54,381 nt of DNA from an uncultured Phascolarctobacterium sp. (GCF_937920985.1 NZ_CALDXR010000015.1:1-54381), one strand, 5' to 3'; positions 16,113 through 24,987 are shown, numbered from the stretch's first letter. The notes: generated from the sequence alone by a model not told the origin. Numbers and translations: made by a program.

Positions 16113-16901
16113 ATGAAAAAGATGTTATTTATCCTTGTCAGCATGCTGTGCCTGCTTTTATCAGCCGGCTGCGGCAGCGACAAACAGACAGCGCAAGCAC
16201 CCGCTTCCGACAAGGTACTGCGTGTGGCAACATCACCTGCTTCTCCGCCCTTTGAGCTTTATCTCAAGGAGCAAAATAAATTTACCGGCTTTGATATCGA
16301 TTTAATCAACGATGTAGCTAAAAAAATGGGTTATGACAGAGTTGAATTTATCAACACCCCGTTCGACGAACTTCTGCCCGGCCTTAACCACAAGAAATAT
16401 GATATCGCCATGAACAACTTCAGTAAAACCAAAGCGCGTACCATTGACTATGCTGCAAGTGATTCCTATGCCAAGGCTGCTTTCTCTATCGTTGCCAAAA
16501 AAGGCAGCAACCTCACAGCAGATATCGACAGCATGAACGGCCGTAAGGTTGCCATCAAAAAAGGTGCTTCTGCTGTGCGTGTAGCAAAATCCTTCCCCGG
16601 CAGCATCATTGTTGAATATCCGGAAAACGCCAGTGCTTTACATGCAGTAGAAACAGGCGAAGCAGACTACGCTATCTGCGGTAACCTCACTACTGCTTTC
16701 TATATGACTCACACAGATGACGACAATTGCCTGCAGGTTGTAGGCCATTCCGAACGCCAGGATGACCTTGTTGTCTATGCCGAAAAAGGTAATGAAGAGC
16801 TGATTAAAAAATTCAACGTTGCTTTGAGCGACTATAAAAAGAGCGGCGAATACAAACGACTCATCAACTTCTACTTCGGCGATATCGAAAAACAATCCTA
16901 A
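16113..16901 (+). CDS. Orphan ABC solute-binding lipoprotein (SBP_bac_3 family)
   Basis: A 262-residue family-3 periplasmic binding protein with a lipoprotein signal (MKKMLFILVSMLCLLLSAGC, cysteine 20). The mature protein has the amino-acid-binding pattern: VATSPASPPFELY, then FTGFDIDLINDVAKKMGY, FDELLPGLNHKKYDIAMN and TKARTIDYAASDSY. No permease or ATPase gene is adjacent, so it must work with a distant transporter or has another role. The shared operator with zntA links it to metal stress; a metal-binding amino acid or metal-chelate ligand is possible but unproven. Confidence 0.88.
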   Translation: MKKMLFILVSMLCLLLSAGCGSDKQTAQAPASDKVLRVATSPASPPFELYLKEQNKFTGFDIDLINDVAKKMGYDRVEFINTPFDELLPGLNHKKYDIAMNNFSKTKARTIDYAASDSYAKAAFSIVAKKGSNLTADIDSMNGRKVAIKKGASAVRVAKSFPGSIIVEYPENASALHAVETGEADYAICGNLTTAFYMTHTDDDNCLQVVGHSERQDDLVVYAEKGNEELIKKFNVALSDYKKSGEYKRLINFYFGDIEKQS

Positions 16902-17043
16902 AACACCCCTAACTCAGCTAAAAGCTAACAGCTTATATATATCACACCCCTTACAATACTCTTTTTATAATACTCCTATAATACTCCTTATCAGCCGGCA
17001 TCCCCTAACGCCGGCGAACAAACACTCAACTCATCAAAAGCAG

Positions 17044-17081
17044 AAAAGCCTTGCAGTAAGTCCAAGCTGCAAGGCTTTTTT
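17044..17081. terminator. Bidirectional terminator between the lipoprotein gene and glpK
   Basis: Perfect 13-base stem AAAAGCCTTGCAG / CTGCAAGGCTTTT with T-runs on both sides. It serves the plus-strand lipoprotein gene and the minus-strand glpK, whose stop is 20 bases away. Confidence 0.9.
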
Positions 17082-17101
17082 GCTGTATTTTTATATTTAG
17101 T

Positions 17102-18604
17102 TTAATCCTCCGGATGCAGCTTAATGCAGGACGCACGCACCGCCCTGTGCCAGCCGCGCAGCAGATGATTGCGCTTTTCTTCATCCATATCGGGCATAAA
17201 GGTCTGCTCAATAACGTGATTACCCTTAATCATTTCCTTGTTATCCCAATAGCCTACTGCCAGGCCTGCAAGATAAGCAGCGCCCATAGCAGTTGTTTCA
17301 ATACAGCTCGGGCGTTCTACCTTAACGTTGATAATATCTGCCTGCGTCTGCATCAGGAAGCTATTGGCGCAGGCACCGCCGTCAACCTGCAGCGAGCTCA
17401 GCTTAATACCGCTGTCCTCCTCCATAGCCTTCAGTACATCGTACACCTGATAGGCAATGGCTTCGAGCGTTGCACGCACAATGTGATTACGGTTAACGCC
17501 GCGCGTCAAGCCTACAATCGCACCGCGCGCATATTGGTTCCAATGCGGAGCACCCAAGCCTACAAAAGCAGGAACCATGTAGCAACCGTTGGAATCAGGC
17601 ACAGATTTCGCCATAGCCTCGGATTCGGCGGCATTGCGAATCAGGCCCAGCTCATCACGCAGCCATTGGATAGCAGCGCCGGCAACGAAAATAGAGCCTT
17701 CAAGTGCATATTCTACCTTGCCGTCTACACCCCAGGCAATAGTCGTAACAAGACCGTTTTTGCTGTCTACAGGCTTTTCGCCGGTATTCATCAGCATAAA
17801 ACCGCCCGTACCATAGGTATTTTTTGCTTCGCCTGGTGCAAAACAGGTCTGTCCGAACAGCGCACATTGCTGATCACCTGCAGCGCCGGCGATAGGAATA
17901 GAAGCCTCAAACAGCTTGGCATCGGTGGAACCGTATACGCAGCTGGAAGGCTTAACCTCCGGCAGCATCTGGCGCGGAATTCCCAAAACAGTAAGTATTT
18001 CTTCATCCCACTGCAGAGTATGAATATTAAACATCAATGTACGGGAAGCATTGGAATAATCCGTAACATGAACCTTACCGCCGGTCAGCTTCCAGATAAT
18101 CCAGCTGTCAATAGTACCGAACAGCAGCTGGCCTGCTTCCGCACGCTCGCGTGCATGAGGCACGTTTTCCAGAATCCAGTGCAGCTTGGTGCCGGAGAAA
18201 TAAGCATCCAGAACCAGGCCTGTCTTTTCGCGGAACATATTGGCATAACCACGGATTTTCAGCAGGTCACAGTATTCCGCGGTACGACGGCACTGCCAGA
18301 CAATCGCCTTGCAGATAGGACGACCGGTGTTCTTGTCCCAGACAACGGTAGTTTCGCGTTGGTTCGTAATACCGATACCGGCAATATCAGCCGGAGTAAC
18401 ATCCAGCTTGCTCATTGCCTCGTACATCAGGCCTACCTGGGTTGCCCAGATTTCCTCGGCATCGTGCTCCACCCAGCCTGCCTGCGGATAATACTGCGTA
18501 AACTCCTTTTGTGCTACGCTGCAGATTTCGCCATGCTGGTCAAACAAAATACAGCGGCAGCTGGTAGTTCCCAAATCCAGCGCCATGATATATTTATTAT
18601 TCAT
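17102..18604 (-). CDS. glpK: Glycerol kinase
   Basis: Phosphorylates glycerol to sn-glycerol 3-phosphate with ATP in the cytoplasm. The 500-residue product has the FGGY-kinase start YIMALDLGTTSCRCILFD, the glycerol-kinase block GIGITNQRETTVVWD and GRPICKAIVWQCRRT, then AGDQQCALFGQ and the C-terminal signature LQVDGGACANSFLMQ. I use the ATG at 18604 (MNNKYIMALD); the reading frame stays open upstream to 18688 but that part lacks a binding site and homology. A TATACT lies just upstream (near 18635). It neighbours a TRAP transporter and a glycerophosphodiesterase. Confidence 0.96.
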   Translation of the reverse strand: MNNKYIMALDLGTTSCRCILFDQHGEICSVAQKEFTQYYPQAGWVEHDAEEIWATQVGLMYEAMSKLDVTPADIAGIGITNQRETTVVWDKNTGRPICKAIVWQCRRTAEYCDLLKIRGYANMFREKTGLVLDAYFSGTKLHWILENVPHARERAEAGQLLFGTIDSWIIWKLTGGKVHVTDYSNASRTLMFNIHTLQWDEEILTVLGIPRQMLPEVKPSSCVYGSTDAKLFEASIPIAGAAGDQQCALFGQTCFAPGEAKNTYGTGGFMLMNTGEKPVDSKNGLVTTIAWGVDGKVEYALEGSIFVAGAAIQWLRDELGLIRNAAESEAMAKSVPDSNGCYMVPAFVGLGAPHWNQYARGAIVGLTRGVNRNHIVRATLEAIAYQVYDVLKAMEEDSGIKLSSLQVDGGACANSFLMQTQADIINVKVERPSCIETTAMGAAYLAGLAVGYWDNKEMIKGNHVIEQTFMPDMDEEKRNHLLRGWHRAVRASCIKLHPED

Positions 18605-18703
18605 GCTTTCACGACCTTTCCTTGATATTTTTAGTATAACACAAAACATAAGGAGCCGCCACTTTCGTAGCAGCTCCTGAAAAAGCATATTTAATTATGT
18701 TAT

Positions 18704-18866
18704 GTACGTATGGGAATCCTGATGAAGTATACGGTGCCTTATCACACGTCCGCAGCCTTTCGCCAAAGACGTGGGAGAAGGTGACGGAGACGAAGAAGGG
18801 TGACGACGGCGTACTTCTAGTACGTCTAGGAATCCTGATGAAGTATACGGCGCCTTATCGCACGTC
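18704..18866. repeat. Pair of 47-bp direct repeats 116 bp apart
   Basis: Copy A is 18704-18750 and copy B 18820-18866; 43 of 47 bases agree. Each contains GAATCCTGATGAAGTATACGG followed by GCCTTATC-n-CACGTC and begins GTACGT. Copy B ends at the base before the dctM stop codon's complement (18867), so on the minus strand the repeat abuts the end of dctM. The spacer holds a GAAGAAGGGTGACGACGG-like stretch. I do not recognise the element, and no convincing gene is present (a 69-codon frame over it has no family features). Confidence 0.75.
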
Positions 18867-20144
18867 TTACAAGTTAGGTAAGAACATTACCAACCCCGGC
18901 ACATAAGTAACAATCAACAATGCTACTAACAACGCTACGATAAACGGCCAAACTTCCTTGAAGAATTCGCCGAGCGGCGTTTCCGTTATCGCGCATACCG
19001 TAAACATCATCGAACCGAATGGTGGCGTCAGACCGCCGATCATAATGTTGACAATGCAGATAATACCGAAGTGTACCGGGTCAACACCCAGCTTAGTTAC
19101 AACAGGAACCAGCAGCGGAGCCAGAATAATCAGCGCAGCGCCGCCTTCCAGGAACATACCCAGAATCAGCAGCAGGATATTTACCAGCATCAGCATCATG
19201 TACGGATTGCGGGTAAAGTCAAGCATTGCGGAGGTGATATGCTGCGGAATACGCTCCCAGTTCAGATAATAGCCAAAGAAAGAAGCTGCTACGATAATCA
19301 GTACAACGGAGCTGGTACCGTAAATAGTTTCTTTCATAATCGGCCATGCGTATTCCCACTTCAGCTCCTTGTAAATGAAGGCACCTACCAGGATGCAATA
19401 TACTACAGCTACAGCGCCTGCCTCGGACGGAGTGAACATACCCATACGCAGGCCGGCGATAATACCGAAGGGGAACAGCAGCGCCCAGATAGATTCCTTA
19501 AGCTGAGTCATAATTTCACCGAAGGTAGCAGCCTTTTCACGTGAAGGCTTGTAGCCACGCTTTTTGGAAACAATCGCTACAACAATCATCATGGAGACTG
19601 CCATGAGAATGCCAGGCACATAGCCTGCCATAAACATTTTGGTTACGGATACGCTGGCAATCAGCGCATAAATAATCAGGTTAATTCCGGGAGGAATTAC
19701 AGGCGTACTTGCGGAGGACGCAGCTGTTACCGCAGCACTGAAGGCTCTGCCGTAACCGCGCTTTTCCATTTCCGGAACAAGCATTTTACTCTGCATAGCA
19801 GCGTCAGCATTAGCACTGCCGGAAACGCCGCCCATCAAAAGACTGAGCAGTACGTTAACCTGAGCCAGGCCGCCGGTCATGTGTCCCATGAGTACGTCGG
19901 TAAATTTCATCAGCTTATCGCTGATACCGGCATAGTTCATGATGGAGCCTGCCATAATAAAGAAGGGAATTGCCAGCAGCGGGAAGGACTGCGTGCTGGT
20001 AATAATGCGTTGGAATACCAAATGTGCAGGAGAAGTCGCATCCAGGAAGGTAAAGTAGGAAATCGTTGCACCGAACAGCGCATAAGCGATAGGAATACTG
20101 GAAAAATAAAGGACAAAGACAATGATGACGGGCAAATAAGCCAT
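18867..20144 (-). CDS. dctM: TRAP transporter large permease, DctM type
   Basis: The ion-coupled large membrane subunit of a tripartite ATP-independent periplasmic importer, 425 residues with about twelve helices. Typical blocks are PLLAIPFFIMAGSIMNYAG, LLSLLMGGVSGSANADAAM, SSASTPVIPPGINLIIYA and GGLTPPFGSMMFTVCAI. Its ATG overlaps the dctQ stop by one base (TAATG), showing translational coupling. Confidence 0.95.
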   Translation of the reverse strand: MAYLPVIIVFVLYFSSIPIAYALFGATISYFTFLDATSPAHLVFQRIITSTQSFPLLAIPFFIMAGSIMNYAGISDKLMKFTDVLMGHMTGGLAQVNVLLSLLMGGVSGSANADAAMQSKMLVPEMEKRGYGRAFSAAVTAASSASTPVIPPGINLIIYALIASVSVTKMFMAGYVPGILMAVSMMIVVAIVSKKRGYKPSREKAATFGEIMTQLKESIWALLFPFGIIAGLRMGMFTPSEAGAVAVVYCILVGAFIYKELKWEYAWPIMKETIYGTSSVVLIIVAASFFGYYLNWERIPQHITSAMLDFTRNPYMMLMLVNILLLILGMFLEGGAALIILAPLLVPVVTKLGVDPVHFGIICIVNIMIGGLTPPFGSMMFTVCAITETPLGEFFKEVWPFIVALLVALLIVTYVPGLVMFLPNL

Positions 20145-20626
20145 TATTTTTCCTCCTTTCCGGAACCGGCAAGATCCTGCCAGACAAATTTAATAGAATA
20201 CGCGGTCATGAGTACAAAAGCAATCAGTACAGATGCACTGATATAAACAGAAGAAATACCCAGTACCGGTGTCATTTTCGTATAGGATTTGGAAATATAG
20301 ATGATAGAAAGATAAGACATGTAGCCATTGAGCGCTACAAGAATAATATCGGTAATCAGGCCAACAGCCTTCTGCATAGCCTGGGGCATTTTTTTAACGA
20401 TAATATCAACGCCAACGTGACCGCGATGCTTGAATACAGCGACAGCGCCAATGAATACCGACCAGACAAAGCAGCCGGTAGCAACCTCTTCGGACCAAAC
20501 CAGGCCGGAGTTAAAAACGTAACGCAGAACAATATTGATAACAACAAGAATAGTGGTGATGCTGATGAAAAATGCAGCAACTAAATCTTCCAGATTATTT
20601 AGCACGAAGCTCAGGTTTTTACCCAA
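20144..20626 (-). CDS. dctQ: TRAP transporter small permease, DctQ type
   Basis: The small membrane subunit, 160 residues with four helices; VLRYVFNSGLVWSEEVA and FKHRGHVGVDIIVKKMP are the conserved DctQ blocks. I place the start at the TTG at 20626 because GGAGG lies 7-8 bases upstream and the DctQ similarity begins there; the frame is open further upstream to 20686 but runs through the hairpin region. Confidence 0.9.
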   Translation of the reverse strand: MGKNLSFVLNNLEDLVAAFFISITTILVVINIVLRYVFNSGLVWSEEVATGCFVWSVFIGAVAVFKHRGHVGVDIIVKKMPQAMQKAVGLITDIILVALNGYMSYLSIIYISKSYTKMTPVLGISSVYISASVLIAFVLMTAYSIKFVWQDLAGSGKEEK

Positions 20627-20666
20627 AATTTTACCTCCATTTTTTATAGTAATACTTATGCAAAGG

Positions 20667-20704
20667 AAGGAGCTGTCACGCTGCATGCAGCGTGGTAGCT
20701 CCTT
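20667..20704 (-). terminator. Intercistronic hairpin between dctP and dctQ
   Basis: A long stem with arms AAGGAGCT...ACGCTGC and GCAGCGT...AGCTCCTT and almost no loop. It lacks a long T-run, so it likely acts as a partial terminator or mRNA stabiliser that keeps the binding protein more abundant than the permease, as often seen in such operons (inference). Confidence 0.6.
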
Positions 20705-20740
20705 AGTGTTTCATTATGACTGTTAAAGAATATCTACAGC

Positions 20741-21775
20741 TTATTTTGCAGCGCGGATTTTTGCCAGCTCAGCTTTCAGCTTTTCATAGATGCCAGGAGT
20801 TGCGCCTTCTTTTTCTTCCATCTGTTTGAATACAGGCTCGGTAGCTTTTTCGAAAGCAGCATGGTCAACATCGTTGAATTTAACGCCCTTGCTTTCCAGT
20901 TCCTTATAAACCTTGTTATAGGATTCGGTGGAAATCTTGGTCATTTCTTTACCGCCATAAGCAAATTCTTCAGCAACGATCTTCTGATCTTCCGGAGACA
21001 GGCTGTTGAATACTTTGGTGGAAATGTATACGCCGCAGGTACCCAGGAAATGCTTGGTGGTAGCTACGTTTTTAACGTGCTCATAGCATTTGGTACCGAT
21101 ATTGGTGAATTCGGAGCCTTCCAAACCGTCTACAACGCCTTGGGAAACGCCGGACAGAGTTTCGGAGAACGGCAGGCTAGTAGCGGTAGCGCCCATAGCA
21201 TTGATGGTGTCAATGAACAGCTTGCTGCCGGGAGTACGCAGTTTCAAGCCTTTCATATCTTCAGGTTTGGTAATAACTTTGTTGGTCATAACATTACGGA
21301 AGCCAAAGATGTAGTCCAGAGCCAGAACCTTAATGCCTTTTTCTTCAGCCTTCTTTTCCATATCCTTAACCAACGGAGTTTCAATCATCTTCTCATATTC
21401 GTCATAGGATTGATACAGCATCGGACCAACCAGCGGTTTGAAGTCAGGTACATAGTCGCCCAGGTAAGACGGATCTTCTACAGAAATAAAGTTAGCACCG
21501 TTAGCAACCTGCTCCAGGCCATCCTTGTAGCAAGCCAGCTGGTTTTGACCAAAGCATTGAATTTCTACACGGCCATTGGTTTTCTTGTTAATACGTTCAG
21601 CAACCAATTCCATGGATTTGTACAGCTGCTCATCGGGAGAAAATACATGGCTCAGCTTCAAAACAACCTTTTTGTCAGAACCTGCAGCCTTTTCATCTTT
21701 TTTGTCAGAACCGCCGCAACCGGTAAGAGCCAACATCATTACAGACATTAACAGAAGAGCTACGATCTTTTTCAT
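20741..21775 (-). CDS. dctP: TRAP transporter solute-binding lipoprotein, DctP type
   Basis: A 344-residue extracytoplasmic binding protein. The signal MKKIVALLLMSVMMLALTGC ends in a lipobox cysteine. The mature part carries DctP features: LKLSHVFSPDEQLYKSMELV, then the arginine block KGLKLRTPGSKLF and ATSLPFSETLSGVSQGVVDG, which in this family binds a ligand carboxylate through the arginine. I prefer the second ATG (21775) since the first (21781) touches the AGGAGG. Neighbouring glpK and phosphodiesterase genes suggest a glycerol-phosphate-related or organic-acid ligand; the arginine favours an acid. Confidence 0.92.
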   Translation of the reverse strand: MKKIVALLLMSVMMLALTGCGGSDKKDEKAAGSDKKVVLKLSHVFSPDEQLYKSMELVAERINKKTNGRVEIQCFGQNQLACYKDGLEQVANGANFISVEDPSYLGDYVPDFKPLVGPMLYQSYDEYEKMIETPLVKDMEKKAEEKGIKVLALDYIFGFRNVMTNKVITKPEDMKGLKLRTPGSKLFIDTINAMGATATSLPFSETLSGVSQGVVDGLEGSEFTNIGTKCYEHVKNVATTKHFLGTCGVYISTKVFNSLSPEDQKIVAEEFAYGGKEMTKISTESYNKVYKELESKGVKFNDVDHAAFEKATEPVFKQMEEKEGATPGIYEKLKAELAKIRAAK

Positions 21776-21781
21776 GTTCAT

Positions 21782-22031
21782 CCTCCTAAATCCCTTGTTG
21801 AATTTTGTTGAAATTTGTTATTATAGAGATTCCCGTTTTGAATCTGATACCATATTAACAGAGTGACACAAAATTGTCAATAATTTTACGCATTTTTACT
21901 AAAGCCTCATGTAATCTTACTTTTGGCCGTTTTTTATCCCTATTGGTCTTATTTTGTCCCACTTGTTTTTTACCTTTTCTTGTGCTAATATATTGTTGAA
22001 TATTGTTGAAAAAGTCTAAGGAGGAATAGAA
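21782..22031. promoter_or_regulatory. Divergent promoter region with shared TTGTTGAA direct repeats
   Basis: Toward the phosphodiesterase (plus): TTGTTT, 17-base spacer, TAATAT, then TTGTTGAATATTGTTGAAA (about 21993-22012) at the expected transcription start. Toward dctP (minus): a TATAAT near 21820 followed by the same repeat in the opposite orientation relative to transcription, TTGTTGAATTTTGTTGAAA on the plus strand (about 21794-21813). Both copies sit downstream of the -10 box, a repressor-like position. The LacI-type protein encoded at 22809 is the obvious candidate, though LacI sites are usually palindromic. Confidence 0.5.
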
Positions 22032-22760
22032 ATGGTTCAAATTTTTGCGCACCGCGGCTTCAGCGGCTATTATCCTGAAAATACAATGCTTGCTTTTCAA
22101 AAGGTAGCAGAAGAAACTGTTGCTGACGGTATTGAATTAGATATCCAGCTTACTAAGGACGGCGAAATCGTCATCATGCATGATGAAAAGCTCGACCGCA
22201 CTACTAACGGCAGCGGCTGGCTGAAGGATTACACCCTGGATGAGCTGAAAACTCTTTCCGTTGGCGTTAACGTCAAAGGCTTCTTCCACCGCCAAACCAT
22301 TCCTACTTTACGCGAATATTTTACCTGGCTGAAAACTACCAAGCTGATTACCAACATTGAACTCAAAACCAGTGTTTTTGAATATGAAGGTATCGAAGAA
22401 AAGCTCATCGCCATGGTTAAGGAATTCGGTCTCGAAGAACAGATCTGGTATTCCTCCTTTAACCATTACACCATAGCTAAAATCAAAAAGCTGATGCCGG
22501 AAGCAAAATGCGGTCTGTTGATGGACACCTGGCTGATGAACGTCGGCGCTTACGCCGCCTCCCAAGGCGCTGCAACCGTAAACGCCTGCAGCTTCTTCTG
22601 CTGCAAGGAAGGCGTTGCTGCTGATCTGCACGCGCACAACGTAGGCCTGCAGGCCTGGACTCCTAATGACGCTGAGCTGATGCAGGAGCTGGTTGATGCC
22701 GGTGTTGACGTTCTGATTACCAATTATCCTGACATTGCCGCAAAGGTTTTAGGCAGATAA
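22032..22760 (+). CDS. ugpQ: Glycerophosphodiester phosphodiesterase
   Basis: Hydrolyses glycerophosphodiesters to glycerol 3-phosphate and an alcohol. The 242-residue protein has no signal peptide and is cytoplasmic (UgpQ-like). Catalytic motifs: HRGFSGYYPENT (7-18), ELDIQLTKDG (about 34) and MHDEKLDRTTNG (about 49). The C-terminal AWTPND and ITNYPD blocks complete the TIM-barrel pattern. AGGAGG precedes the ATG. Together with glpK and the TRAP importer it suggests use of phospholipid head-group products. Confidence 0.94.
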   Translation: MVQIFAHRGFSGYYPENTMLAFQKVAEETVADGIELDIQLTKDGEIVIMHDEKLDRTTNGSGWLKDYTLDELKTLSVGVNVKGFFHRQTIPTLREYFTWLKTTKLITNIELKTSVFEYEGIEEKLIAMVKEFGLEEQIWYSSFNHYTIAKIKKLMPEAKCGLLMDTWLMNVGAYAASQGAATVNACSFFCCKEGVAADLHAHNVGLQAWTPNDAELMQELVDAGVDVLITNYPDIAAKVLGR

Positions 22761-22808
22761 TTTATATCAGCCACCTGATACATAATTAAATTAGAAAGGA
22801 TTGTGTTT

Positions 22809-23876
22809 ATGCCTAAGAAGGTTACCCTGAAGGATATTGCTGCCAAGGCAGGTCTTTCGCCTGCCAGCGTATCGATGATTCTCAACAGACGCAGCATTGA
22901 CCGCTTCAATGCCGAAACTGTGGAGCAGGTTTTCGCCATCGCTGCTGAGCTTGGCTACAAAAGCAGTAAGGAAAAAGCATATGCCCTCGTTAGACCATCG
23001 GACACATTAATCATCATTATCTGTCCTTCTGTATTCAATCCTTTCTATACAACTATTATCCAGGGTATTGAAATCGTTGCCCGTAAGCAAGGCTTTGTCA
23101 CTTCTGTCCGCACTACCTATTGGGATACGGATACTGAAAAGTTTATTATGGAGCAGGCACGCAAATTCAATGTCGCCGGCGTTATCTTTGCCATGATTCC
23201 CCAACAGCCACAGTTAGCGTACAACCTAAGTAAGTATCTGCCTGTTGTTGCTATTGGTGACAGACGCAGTGACCTGGAGCTTGCCACTGTCGATATGAAC
23301 AACTTCACTGCAGGCCAGCTAATCGGTAAGCATCTTATGGATTTGGGCCACAAGCAGGTTGCCTATCTTTCGACAACGCTCAACGACCAACACACCTCGC
23401 GTGTGCGTCGCTGCCAGGGCCTGGAGGCTGCCTGCCAGGAAGCAGGTGCCAAGCTTGCCCTCTTCACTAAGGAAATCACCCCTGACTACGAGCTTTCGCA
23501 CGTTGACGTAGAGTACAGCACAGGCTATGAGCTTGCCAACCGCTGCCTTGATACAGTTCCGGAAACAACGGCCATGGTCGCTATCAACGATATGGTTGCC
23601 TACGGCGCCTACAATGCTATCATCGACAGGGGCTTGCGTATTCCGGAAGATATCAGCCTTTGCGGCTTCGATAATATTTTCCCCTCGCATCTACGCGGAG
23701 TCAGCCTGACAACTATCGATAATTCTCTCACAGAATGCGGTAAAAGCGCCTTTAAGCTGCTGCAGGAGGAAATTGCCAGCTATGAGCACCACGGCAAATT
23801 TGAACCTATAACCCATGTAGAATACAAATGCCGCCTTGTTGACCGCGCCAGCAGCGGACCTGCTCCCAAGCGTTGA
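22809..23876 (+). CDS. LacI family transcriptional regulator
   Basis: A 355-residue repressor with an N-terminal LacI helix-turn-helix (TLKDIAAKAGLSPASVS, residues about 6-22) and hinge, then a periplasmic-binding-protein-like sensor domain (IIIICPSVFNPFYTTIIQG to AINDMVAYGAYNAI and ISLCGFDNI). The ATG at 22809 follows GAAAGGA; an in-frame GTG two codons earlier is less likely. It follows the phosphodiesterase gene by 48 bases and probably controls the phosphodiesterase/TRAP/glpK group. Confidence 0.93.
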   Translation: MPKKVTLKDIAAKAGLSPASVSMILNRRSIDRFNAETVEQVFAIAAELGYKSSKEKAYALVRPSDTLIIIICPSVFNPFYTTIIQGIEIVARKQGFVTSVRTTYWDTDTEKFIMEQARKFNVAGVIFAMIPQQPQLAYNLSKYLPVVAIGDRRSDLELATVDMNNFTAGQLIGKHLMDLGHKQVAYLSTTLNDQHTSRVRRCQGLEAACQEAGAKLALFTKEITPDYELSHVDVEYSTGYELANRCLDTVPETTAMVAINDMVAYGAYNAIIDRGLRIPEDISLCGFDNIFPSHLRGVSLTTIDNSLTECGKSAFKLLQEEIASYEHHGKFEPITHVEYKCRLVDRASSGPAPKR

Positions 23877-23901
23877 CAATTTCTGCAGGATACTGTAGAA
23901 T
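23873..23901 (+). promoter_or_regulatory. azlCD promoter overlapping the lacI stop codon
   Basis: TTGACA (23873-23878), 17-base spacer, TAGAAT (23896-23901). The TGA of the preceding regulator gene is part of the -35 box. Transcription would start near 23908, about 43 bases before the AzlC start. Confidence 0.75.
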
Positions 23902-23950
23902 AAAGCCTACATAGTTTCTATGAATTCAAAGAATTGTGCAGGTTATAATC

Positions 23951-24646
23951 ATGAACAACAAATATACAAAAGCACTTAAAGCTGCTTTTCCACTAACGCT
24001 GCCAATTTGCGCAGCGTTTCTTTTTTTAGGCATTTCCTATGGCTTTTACATCTGCAGCAAGGGCTTTTCGCCCTGGTACCCATTTTTTACCAGCGCTCTC
24101 GTCTTTGCCGGCAGCATGGAATTTGTCCTGGTAACAATGCTGCTTAGTCCATTCAATCCTTTGTACTGCTTTTTTATGGCCTTGATGATTAACTCGCGTC
24201 ATCTTTTCTATGGTCTTAGCATGCTCGAAAAGTATAAAAATACAGGTCTGAAGAAATTTTATCTGATTTTCGGTATGTGTGATGAATCCTTTGCCATCAA
24301 CTGTAATACTGTTATTCCTGAAGGCATAGACAAAGGCTGCTTCATGGTCTGCGTAAATCTGCTGAACCAAATTTATTGGGTAGCAGGTGCAACTATCGGC
24401 GGTCTCTTGGGCAACAGCCTGCAAATCAACACCAAAGGTCTGGATTTTGCCCTCGTCGCTCTTTTTACAGCAATTTTTGTCAGCCAATGGCAAGCGACAG
24501 AAAACCACACTCCTGCTATCCTAGGTATTATCATTCCGCTAGTCTGCCTGGTGCTCATCGGACCGCAAAGCTTTATACCGCCAGCTATGTTGCTTATGCT
24601 GCTGGTATTCATCACTGCCTATTACAAAGGAGGCATTAAATCATGA
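23951..24646 (+). CDS. azlC: AzlC family branched-chain amino acid exporter, large subunit
   Basis: A 231-residue inner-membrane protein of the AzlC/YgaZ family, which pairs with AzlD/YgaH to export branched-chain or related amino acids. Conserved blocks are FPLTLPICAAFLFLGISYGF, FAGSMEFVLVTMLLSPFNPL, MINSRHLFYGLSML and FGMCDESFAI. I use ATG 23951; an in-frame GTG at 23936 is possible. Its stop overlaps the azlD start by four bases. Confidence 0.93.
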   Translation: MNNKYTKALKAAFPLTLPICAAFLFLGISYGFYICSKGFSPWYPFFTSALVFAGSMEFVLVTMLLSPFNPLYCFFMALMINSRHLFYGLSMLEKYKNTGLKKFYLIFGMCDESFAINCNTVIPEGIDKGCFMVCVNLLNQIYWVAGATIGGLLGNSLQINTKGLDFALVALFTAIFVSQWQATENHTPAILGIIIPLVCLVLIGPQSFIPPAMLLMLLVFITAYYKGGIKS

Positions 24647-24972
24647 ACTTCACCGAACAAATCATAACTATTGCCGCTGTTGTAGCAGGTACGATGCTGA
24701 CGCGCTTTCTGCCCTTCATCCTGTTTCCGGCCAATAAAAAAACGCCACCTCTGGTAGCGTTTTTAGGCAAAATGCTGCCTGCGGCCGTTATGGGTATGCT
24801 TGTTGTCTACTCCCTCAAGGATACGCAAATTATGACCGGCAGCCACGGCCTGCCTGAAGCCATCGCCGTAGCAGTGACAGTTATCCTGCAGGCAACACTG
24901 CGCAATCTGCTGCTGACGATAGCAGCAAGCACAATTGGTTACATGCTCCTGGTGCAATATGTGTTTGTGTGA
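24643..24972 (+). CDS. azlD: AzlD family branched-chain amino acid exporter, small subunit
   Basis: A 109-residue protein with four helices; the AzlD signature is GTMLTRFLPFILFPANKKTP and FLGKMLPAAVMGMLVVYSLKD. The ATGA overlap with azlC shows translational coupling, and AGGAGG lies within the end of azlC. Confidence 0.93.
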   Translation: MNFTEQIITIAAVVAGTMLTRFLPFILFPANKKTPPLVAFLGKMLPAAVMGMLVVYSLKDTQIMTGSHGLPEAIAVAVTVILQATLRNLLLTIAASTIGYMLLVQYVFV

Positions 24973-24987
24973 AAATATTATAGCGTT

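Noticed and set aside
18697..18906. A 69-codon frame on the plus strand
   Set aside because: It covers the direct repeats and overlaps the end of dctM in antisense; no start signal or recognisable protein.
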